Position numbers and translations under genes: made by a program. 13,278 bases of DNA from Deltaproteobacteria bacterium (GTDB lineage Bacteria > Desulfobacterota > UBA8473): assembly GCA_030643245.1 (NCBI GenBank), contig DAOWME010000059.1, forward strand, positions 1 through 13,278. Reading direction: 5' to 3'. The notes beneath the pieces are model-generated. The model was given only the letters and a program-made list of their open reading frames with translations, searched no databases and was not told the DNA's origin. Shown here in pieces: positions 7,098-13,278 of this stretch. Numbering within the stretch: position 1 is the first letter of the stretch; every line of letters begins with the position of its first letter.

Positions 7098-8513
7098 TCA
7101 GTCCAGGTAACGTGCGATACTTTTTGCGGTTTTGCGGCCATCTGCGATTGCGTGAACGATCAAAGACTGGCCTCTAGCCATATCGCCCGCTGCAAATATG
7201 GCTTCCACGTTGGTCATGCAGTTTTCGTCAACCCACACGTTCCCCCTGCCGTCAAGTTGGATTCCCATATCCTCAATGATCCTGTTTTTTCCCGGGCCGG
7301 TAAAACCCAGAGCCAGCAGGACGAGCTGTGCGGATATCTGAAACTCCGTTCCTTTGATTTTTTTAAAATTCAGAAGGCCGCCGGGCCGCACTTCACACTC
7401 GACCTCGATGCACTTCAATTGGGAAACACGGCCATCTTGTCCGACACACTCCACAGTGCTGACCGCCCACCTCCGGTCACCACCTTCCTCGTGGCTGCTC
7501 GACTTACGGAGCATATTCGGCCATGTCGGCCATGGCGTTGACTCGGGTCGCTCAACAGGCGGCTTGGGCATGATCTCAAACTGATAGACCTTGGCAGCGC
7601 CCTGACGCAGGGCCGTACCCAGACAATCGGAACCGGTGTCGCCCCCGCCAAGGACAACCACCTTTTTTCCTTCTGCGTCAATGTCCCGATCCATCGGTTC
7701 GCCTGCATTCTTTCGGTTTTGGCAGGTAAGATAATCCATGGCGAAATGAATTCCATCCAGATCCCTGCCGGGGATATTCAAATCGCGAGGCTCACGAGCG
7801 CCTCCGGCAAGACAGACGGCATGGAACCTGTCCCGTAAATACCGATATGACAAATCCTCGCCGACAGTCACACGATTCTCGAATAGAACACCCTCTTCTT
7901 TCATAAGATTGATCCGGCGATCCACTACCCATTTCTCCAGCTTGAAACCAGGGATGCCGTAGCGAAGAATTCCTCCAGGTAGTCCGGCATTGTCGAATAT
8001 GGTCACGTGATATCCCAGTTTGTTCAATGCATCACCAACTGCGAGTCCGGCAGGACCGGACCCCACAACTGCAATACGACGGTCAAGCCTCTTCGACGGC
8101 GGAGATGGTTTCATGTATCCTTTGTCGAATGCTGTCTCAATGATTGCCAGCTCGATCTGACGGATGGTGACCGGATCATCATTGATGCCGAGGACGCATG
8201 ATGCCTCACAGAGCTCCGGACAAAGTCGTCCCGTGAATTCCGGAAAACCGCCCGTGGACAAAAGCACTGCCAGGGCTTCTTTCCAGAGCCCGAGATACAC
8301 GAATTCATTGAATTCCGGGATCATATTGCCCAGCGGGCAGCCTGATGCATGGCAGAATGGCGTGCCGCACTCCATGCATCGCGCTGCCTGTTCACGGAGT
8401 TCCTCTTTAGAAAGCGTCTTTTCAACGGCCTTGAAATCCTTGAGCCTTTCCTCTTTGGGACGATAACCGGGAATCTTTCTGTTATATTCCAGAAATCCAC
8501 CTACCTTGCCCAT
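7098..8513 (-). CDS. gltD: glutamate synthase [NADPH] small subunit
   Basis: GltD takes electrons from NADPH through FAD and iron-sulfur clusters to the large subunit, where 2-oxoglutarate and glutamine-derived ammonia are reduced to glutamate. The 471 residues match the usual length (E. coli 472). The N-terminal cysteine clusters are at C46, C49, C54, C59 and C98, C102, C106, as in the GltD/dihydropyrimidine dehydrogenase family. The FAD dinucleotide fold is at 148-160 (VVGSGPAGLAVG) and the NADPH fold at 285-296 (VVVLGGGDTGSD). The C-terminal FAD contact is AAGDMARGQS (441-450) followed by a conserved helix. All expected motifs are present and there is no sign of damage. ATG at 8513 has AAGGA about 10 bases upstream. 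It follows gltB by 76 bp, and that spacer contains a strong hairpin (8535-8582) that could alter the ratio of the two subunits. Confidence 0.96.
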   Translation of the reverse strand: MGKVGGFLEYNRKIPGYRPKEERLKDFKAVEKTLSKEELREQAARCMECGTPFCHASGCPLGNMIPEFNEFVYLGLWKEALAVLLSTGGFPEFTGRLCPELCEASCVLGINDDPVTIRQIELAIIETAFDKGYMKPSPPSKRLDRRIAVVGSGPAGLAVGDALNKLGYHVTIFDNAGLPGGILRYGIPGFKLEKWVVDRRINLMKEEGVLFENRVTVGEDLSYRYLRDRFHAVCLAGGAREPRDLNIPGRDLDGIHFAMDYLTCQNRKNAGEPMDRDIDAEGKKVVVLGGGDTGSDCLGTALRQGAAKVYQFEIMPKPPVERPESTPWPTWPNMLRKSSSHEEGGDRRWAVSTVECVGQDGRVSQLKCIEVECEVRPGGLLNFKKIKGTEFQISAQLVLLALGFTGPGKNRIIEDMGIQLDGRGNVWVDENCMTNVEAIFAAGDMARGQSLIVHAIADGRKTAKSIARYLD

Positions 8514-8534
8514 CGCCTGTCCTTCCGGTTGGTT

Positions 8535-8582
8535 AGGGACGAGGCCGAAATAACTTCATCAAGTTGTTTCGGCCTCGTCCCT
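8535..8582. repeat. 48-bp perfect-looking hairpin made of the MITE-like element's terminal repeats
   Basis: The left arm 8535-8556 (AGGGACGAGGCCGAAATAAC then TT) pairs with 8561-8582 around a 4-base loop CATC. The 22 pairs include one G-T wobble and no mismatch. Each arm is nearly the same as the terminal inverted repeat of the elements at 1-138 and 3487-3669 (for example GAAGTTATTTCGGCC versus GGAAGTTATTTCAGCC). It looks like a minimal form of that family with no inner part. It occupies most of the spacer between the gltB stop and the gltD start. In the mRNA it would form a strong stem with no U-run on the minus-strand side, so it would more likely affect RNA processing or stability than act as a classical terminator. 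Confidence 0.85.
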
Positions 8583-8589
8583 TATCTTC

Positions 8590-11500
8590 TTATGCATCGC
8601 TTACTTCTTTTCGTTCTGTTGCCTCGTCTTCCTTCATCATCCGTCCCAGGGCACTTCTGTACTCTATGGGAAACACCTTCACAAAAGAAGGCATACAGGC
8701 CTGCCAGTTATCCAGAATATACCTCGCCCTCTCGCTGCCCGTATATGTCATGTGCTGTTGGATCATGCCCTTGAGCAACTGAATATCTTCTTGCTCCGTT
8801 ACAAGCTCCAGGTCCACCATACCCAGGTTGCACCTACCATCAAATGTACTTTCAGGATCATAGACGTAGGCAATGCCTCCGCTCATGCCTGCGGCAAAGT
8901 TGATGCCCGTTTCCCCCAGTACCACCACGCGACCGCCAGTCATGTATTCACACCCGTGATCCCCCACACCCTCCACAACCGTATATACACCGCTGTTCCT
9001 GATGGCGAATCGCTCGCCCGCACATCCGTTGACATACAGCTCACCAGATGTGGCGCCATAGAGAAGAACATTTCCGCAAATGATATTGGTGTACGGATCA
9101 AAGCCTTTACCTTTGGACGGTTTCACTATGATCCGAGCACCTGAAAGTCCCTTGCCGAGATAGTCGTTGGCGTCGCCTTCAAGCACCATGGTCAATCCCC
9201 CGGCGCCAAAGGCACCGAAGCTCTGCCCTGCCGATCCCTTGAAAGTGAAGTGTATTGTGTCCCGGGGAAGCCCTTTTCCTCCGTACTTTTTGGCGATCCG
9301 TCCTGACAGCATCGTTCCCACTGCCAGATTCACGTTTCGTATGTTGAACTCCCCTTTGACGGATCTTTTCTCATCCAATGCAGGCGCGGCTTCTCTGATA
9401 AGTCTTCTATCGAGAACGTCTTCGATCTCATGCGCTTGCGATTCGGTACAGCGTCTTACCCTGTTCTCAAGGTTATCAACACAGTAAAAGATCCTTGAGA
9501 AATCCAGACCACGCGCTTTCCAGAATTCCACAGCATCGTTCATCTCCAGCAGGTCGCTTCTGCCGATCATGTCATCCATACGCCTGAATCCCAGTTGGGC
9601 CATGTATTCTCTCAACTCTTCCGCAATCATTCGAAAGAAATTGATCACATATTCCGGTTTGCCTGCAAACCTTTTGCGCAGTCTGGGGTCCTGAGTGGCA
9701 ATACCCACAGAACAAATGTTTTCATTGCACTTCCTCATCATCACACACCCACATACCACAAGAGCGGCAGTGGCAAAACCGAACTCTTCTGCTCCGAGCA
9801 GAGCCGCTACGGCAACGTCACGGCCGGTCTTCATCTGGCCGTCTGTCTGGATTCGAATCCGGCTTCTCAGATTGTTGATCATGAGGGTTTGCTGCGTTTC
9901 CGATAACCCAAGTTCCCACGGCGTGCCTGCGTGTTGTATAGACGAAAGAGGCGATGCCCCTGTCCCCCCATCAAACCCGCTGATCAGGACCACATCCGCC
10001 CGCGCTTTACTCACACCCGCTGCAATGGTGCCCACCCCCATTTCCGAGACCAGTTTCACGGAGATGCGCGCATCCGGATTCGCATTCTTCAGGTCAAAGA
10101 TGAGCTGTTTTATATCTTCAATGGAATAGATGTCATGATGAGGCGGTGGGGAAATAAGCGTAACTCCAGGGGTTGAATGACGGACAAGCGCTATCTCATC
10201 GTTCACCTTGTGCCCGGGAAGCTGGCCGCCTTCACCGGGCTTTGCGCCCTGGGCGATCTTGATTTGAAGGTCACTGGCATTTGTGAGATACTCGATGGTC
10301 ACACCGAACCTGCCGCTTGCCACCTGTTTAACTGCGCTTGATCTGCTGTCGCCGTTGGGCAGCGGCCTGTACCGTTCCGGATCTTCACCGCCCTCGCCGC
10401 TGTTGCTCATGCCACCGATACGATTCATTGCAATGGCCAGCGTCTCATGTGCTTCACGGCTTATGGATCCGAATGACATTGCCCCGGTGACGAACCGTTT
10501 CATAATCTCCGAGGTAGGCTCCACTGCTTCAAGGGGCACAGGATCACATTCCTTAAACTTGAACAAACCCCGCAATGTGTATTGTTTTTCAGCCTGATCA
10601 TTGATCAGCGCAGCATATTCACGGTACAGTTCATTATCATTCCTTCTCGTTGCGAGCTGGAGTTTGATGATGGCCTCGGGCCTCCACAGGTGTCTTTCCC
10701 CGTCCCGTCGGAATCTGTAATACCCGCCACTTGCCAATAGACCTTCATTGACCCGTGCATATTCATACCTGGTATTGGCTTCGGCTGCAATTTCCGCTAG
10801 GTCGATTCCTTCAACACGCGACGCAGTGCCTGGGAAATAACGTGCAACAAAGTCGCTCTTCAGCCCGACTGCTTCGAAGACCTGTGCCCCGCGATAGCTT
10901 CGCAGGGTAGAGATGCCCATCTTGGACATGATCTTCAGCAATCCCTTGCAAACGGCCGTGATGTAGTTTTCTATGCTTTTCGCCGGCGTGACATCTGATC
11001 CAAGAGCATTTCTCGCAACCATGTCCGCGATTGTATCGAATGCCAGGTATGGATTGACCGCTGTTGCTCCGTAACCCAGGAGCAATGCCATATGCTGAAC
11101 TTCTCTTGCTTCACCGGTTTCAACAATCACACCGGAGCTTGTCCTCATTCTCTTTTCGCTCAGATGCCTGTTCACGGCTGAGACTGCCAGGAGAGCCGGA
11201 ATCGGAATCATTCCCTCGGGAAGGTCCTTATCGGATAATACAACAAGCGTGTTGCCGCCCTTGATTGTTTCTTCAGCGCTGCTGATGAGCGTATCCAATG
11301 CCCTCCGGAGTTCTTCGGCCCCGCCGCCTGCTTGAAAACCCATCTGCAGAGTCCGGGCCTTGAAATCAAGAAGGTTGAGGCTTCGCAGCCTTTCCAGATC
11401 CTCATTGGAGAGAATGGGATGCATCAGCTTGATCAAACGAGCGTTCTGGGGCACCTCTGATAGAATGTTAGCCTTGTTCCCCACGAAGGTCATGAGCGAC

Positions 11501-13101
11501 ATGACAAGCTCTTCCCGTATGGGGTCTATGGCCGGATTGGTGATCTGAGCAAACATCTGCTTGAAATAGGAATAGAGCAGCTGCGGTTTGTCGGAGAGCA
11601 CCGCCAGCGGTGAGTCGCATCCCATGGAACCCACAGGTTCATTCCCCCTGGCGGCCATAGGTCCGAGAATCAGGTTCAGGTCCTCTCGGGAGTATCCGAA
11701 AAGCTTCTGTCTGCAAAAGAGTCTTTCAATATCCGGCTCAACCGGAGAGACATCGCTGAAAAGCCCGCGCAAGCTTATCTTGTTTTCTTCCACCCAACGT
11801 CTGTATGGCTGTTTTCTGGCGTACCGTGTCTTGAGCTCCTTGTCTTTGAGTACCCTCTTTTCTCCGGGATCCACCAGTATGATCTCCCCCGGTCGCAACG
11901 CGCCACGCTCGACTATGTCATCTGCAGGGAAATCCAGGACACCTGTTTCCGAAGCAAGCACCATGAAATCGTCTTTGGTCACGGTATAGCGAGCAGGTCT
12001 CAGCCCATTCCGGTCAAGCAATGCCCCTACAACTGTCCCATCGGTGAAGGCAACGGCAGCAGGACCGTCCCAGGGTTCCATCATTCCCGAATGATATTCA
12101 AAGAATCCTCTCAGATCCGGTCCAATTGGGTACCTGACGCCCCAGGCCTGAGGAATCAACATCATCATTGCGTGTGCAAGATCACGTCCGCCGGATACAA
12201 GCAGTTCCAAAGCATTGTCCAGGCATGCGGAATCGCTGCCTTCAGCATCGAGTATGGGGAGGAGCTTCTTTATGTCCGGGCCGAACAGATCCGATTCCAG
12301 TTGGTTTTCTCGTGAGGCCATGTGATTCCTGTTGCCCCGCAATGTGTTGATCTCTCCATTGTGGGCCAGATACCGAAACGGGTGCGCAAGCTTCCATGAC
12401 GGGAACGTATTGGTGCTGTATCGCTGATGAACCACGGCAAGAGCGCTGCTGAACGACGGATCATTCACATCCCCAAAGAATTGGGAAAGCTGGGGTCCCA
12501 TCATCATCCCCTTGTACACAAGGGTTCGGCATGAGAGACTGACAATGTAAAAACGGTCGCCCAAGGGCATGGCGGCCTCGACCCGTTTCTCCATTTGCCT
12601 GCGGGCCACGTACAGCTTTCTTTCCAGATCCTCGCCTGTTAAACCGCCGCCGGCCACGAAACACTGAACGATGCAGGGCTGCGCCTCCCGGGCAGAAGTT
12701 CCGAGAGCATCACTGTTGACCGGGACATGACGCCATCCAAGGAATCCGAGGCCCTCATCGGCAATCGTCTGTTCCATTATATACCGGCACTGAGCTGCCG
12801 CGTCTTCGTCCACAGGCAAAAAAACCATGCCGACCCCGTATGCCCCCACCTCGGGAAGCGAAATTTCAAGAGAATCACATTCACGACGCAGGAATTCATG
12901 GGGGATCTGAATCAAAAGACCCGCGCCGTCACCGGTTTTCTCGTCGCCCCCAGAAGCACCCCTGTGAAGGAGATTGACAAGGACTTGAATGCCGCGTGAG
13001 ATCACTTCATGGCTCTTTGTCCCATCCATGTTCACCACAAAGCCTACACCACATGCATCGTGTTCATACGAAGAATCGTACATGCCCTCCGGCGATCTCA
13101 T
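8590..13101 (-). CDS. gltB: glutamate synthase [NADPH] large subunit
   Basis: GltB hydrolyses glutamine, channels the ammonia about 30 Å to the FMN site and aminates 2-oxoglutarate, making glutamate. The 1503 residues are the usual length (about 1500). The class II amidotransferase domain starts at catalytic Cys17 (HDACGVGF), so a 16-residue leader is probably removed; it also shows HRGAS near 47-51, QRYSTN and NGEINT at 248-253. A central domain links to the FMN/2-oxoglutarate barrel, with SNSGEGGEDPERY from 899 and SGFDGGTGASP near 1040. The 3Fe-4S cluster cysteines are C1119, C1125 and C1130 (CVMMRKCNENIC). The C-terminal beta-helix domain with GXGXG-type repeats covers roughly 1250-1440. 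ATG at 13101 is favoured over Met7 because AGGAGG lies 6 bases before it. It is the first gene of a minus-strand run with gltD and the S1 protein. No defect is seen. Confidence 0.97.
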   Translation of the reverse strand: MRSPEGMYDSSYEHDACGVGFVVNMDGTKSHEVISRGIQVLVNLLHRGASGGDEKTGDGAGLLIQIPHEFLRRECDSLEISLPEVGAYGVGMVFLPVDEDAAAQCRYIMEQTIADEGLGFLGWRHVPVNSDALGTSAREAQPCIVQCFVAGGGLTGEDLERKLYVARRQMEKRVEAAMPLGDRFYIVSLSCRTLVYKGMMMGPQLSQFFGDVNDPSFSSALAVVHQRYSTNTFPSWKLAHPFRYLAHNGEINTLRGNRNHMASRENQLESDLFGPDIKKLLPILDAEGSDSACLDNALELLVSGGRDLAHAMMMLIPQAWGVRYPIGPDLRGFFEYHSGMMEPWDGPAAVAFTDGTVVGALLDRNGLRPARYTVTKDDFMVLASETGVLDFPADDIVERGALRPGEIILVDPGEKRVLKDKELKTRYARKQPYRRWVEENKISLRGLFSDVSPVEPDIERLFCRQKLFGYSREDLNLILGPMAARGNEPVGSMGCDSPLAVLSDKPQLLYSYFKQMFAQITNPAIDPIREELVMSLMTFVGNKANILSEVPQNARLIKLMHPILSNEDLERLRSLNLLDFKARTLQMGFQAGGGAEELRRALDTLISSAEETIKGGNTLVVLSDKDLPEGMIPIPALLAVSAVNRHLSEKRMRTSSGVIVETGEAREVQHMALLLGYGATAVNPYLAFDTIADMVARNALGSDVTPAKSIENYITAVCKGLLKIMSKMGISTLRSYRGAQVFEAVGLKSDFVARYFPGTASRVEGIDLAEIAAEANTRYEYARVNEGLLASGGYYRFRRDGERHLWRPEAIIKLQLATRRNDNELYREYAALINDQAEKQYTLRGLFKFKECDPVPLEAVEPTSEIMKRFVTGAMSFGSISREAHETLAIAMNRIGGMSNSGEGGEDPERYRPLPNGDSRSSAVKQVASGRFGVTIEYLTNASDLQIKIAQGAKPGEGGQLPGHKVNDEIALVRHSTPGVTLISPPPHHDIYSIEDIKQLIFDLKNANPDARISVKLVSEMGVGTIAAGVSKARADVVLISGFDGGTGASPLSSIQHAGTPWELGLSETQQTLMINNLRSRIRIQTDGQMKTGRDVAVAALLGAEEFGFATAALVVCGCVMMRKCNENICSVGIATQDPRLRKRFAGKPEYVINFFRMIAEELREYMAQLGFRRMDDMIGRSDLLEMNDAVEFWKARGLDFSRIFYCVDNLENRVRRCTESQAHEIEDVLDRRLIREAAPALDEKRSVKGEFNIRNVNLAVGTMLSGRIAKKYGGKGLPRDTIHFTFKGSAGQSFGAFGAGGLTMVLEGDANDYLGKGLSGARIIVKPSKGKGFDPYTNIICGNVLLYGATSGELYVNGCAGERFAIRNSGVYTVVEGVGDHGCEYMTGGRVVVLGETGINFAAGMSGGIAYVYDPESTFDGRCNLGMVDLELVTEQEDIQLLKGMIQQHMTYTGSERARYILDNWQACMPSFVKVFPIEYRSALGRMMKEDEATERKEVSDA

Positions 13102-13107
13102 CCTTTT

Positions 13108-13113
13108 CCTCCT
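13108..13113 (-). promoter_or_regulatory. strong ribosome binding site of gltB
   Basis: On the minus strand AGGAGG sits 6 bases before the ATG at 13101, and this decides the start over the internal Met7. A TATAAA at 13131-13136 could be a -10 box, but no well-spaced -35 box is visible, so no promoter is called. Confidence 0.8.
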
Positions 13114-13149
13114 TATTGGCTTTGTGTGACTTTATACCTAGTTTCCATC

Positions 13150-13273
13150 CAGAAATGGCCCTTTTTCCCCTGAGCTGCGTTCTCCTCAGGTTTCCGCCTG
13201 CGACGTACGATCATGTACGCCTCGGCGCAAACCGTCGTGCGGCCTTGCTCAGAGAAAAAATTGCTCATTTCTG
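13150..13273. repeat. 124-bp imperfect palindrome upstream of gltB
   Basis: Outer arms CAGAAATG (13150-13157) and CATTTCTG (13266-13273) are exact complements. CTGAGC (13170-13175) faces GCTCAG (13247-13252), GGTTT (13189-13193) faces AAACC (13229-13233), and CGTAC (13204-13208) faces GTACG (13215-13219). All share one centre near 13211 to within a base. The element could fold into a long hairpin in the region where gltB transcription should begin. It codes for nothing clear. Its terminal and inner sequences are unrelated to the elements at 1-138, 3487-3669 and 5450-5759, so it would be a third repeat family. Confidence 0.7.
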
Positions 13274-13278
13274 AATTG

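Noticed and set aside
8349..8774. Plus-strand open frame of 141 codons spanning the gltB-gltD spacer
   Set aside because: It is antisense to the ends of two clear genes and runs through the hairpin; its composition reflects the opposite strand's codons.
13102..13149. Sigma-54 promoter before gltB
   Set aside because: No GG-N10-GC pair with the expected flanking bases was seen in the leader.
1..13278. CRISPR array or RNA genes
   Set aside because: No regularly spaced repeats, no tRNA cloverleaf and no rRNA-like sequence were found; the repeats seen are isolated palindromes.

Overview
The window suggests a mid-GC Gram-negative bacterium. It carries bacterial NADPH-type glutamate synthase genes, a short four-domain S1 protein, decayed gene relics and several kinds of palindromic dispersed repeats. 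A sulfate-reducer-like member of the former Deltaproteobacteria (Desulfobacterota) is my best guess, resting on general resemblance of the proteins and not on a marker gene. No rRNA, tRNA, CRISPR array or intact transposase was seen.

Layout. (1) Positions 1-3669: two tandem, overlapping plus-strand genes for large membrane-associated P-loop GTPases (178-1821 and 1818-3476), bracketed by two direct copies of one palindromic MITE-like element (1-138, cut by the window edge, and 3487-3669, complete). (2) Positions 3670-3949: gene-poor DNA with a probable frameshifted gene fragment at 3849-3949. (3) Positions 3950-5170: a minus-strand gene for an uncharacterised protein that looks like an all-alpha, six-hairpin-glycosidase-type barrel. 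(4) Positions 5171-5821: no intact gene, but a decayed zinc-ribbon gene (5227-5393) and a 310-bp nested inverted-repeat element that looks like an insertion-sequence remnant (5450-5759). (5) Positions 5822-13101: minus-strand run in the order gltB, gltD, S1-domain protein, with spacers of 76 and 70 bp. (6) Positions 13102-13278: gltB leader with a strong ribosome binding site and a further 124-bp imperfect palindrome reaching almost to the window end.

How the parts work together. GltB and GltD form NADPH-dependent glutamate synthase, which converts glutamine plus 2-oxoglutarate to two glutamates and supplies the cell's nitrogen currency. The S1-like protein downstream probably binds RNA or mRNA at the ribosome and may be cotranscribed. 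The two GTPases share an unusual G3 region (D-x-P-D-x-D-S) and a downstream E-K-Y-A-D motif. They have hydrophobic C-terminal segments and translationally coupled genes, so they probably act as a membrane-bound pair. What they do is unknown.

The most notable non-coding signal is that the terminal inverted repeat of the element flanking the GTPase pair recurs as a bare 48-bp hairpin inside the gltB-gltD spacer. That points to a dispersed repeat family present in both full-length and minimal forms.
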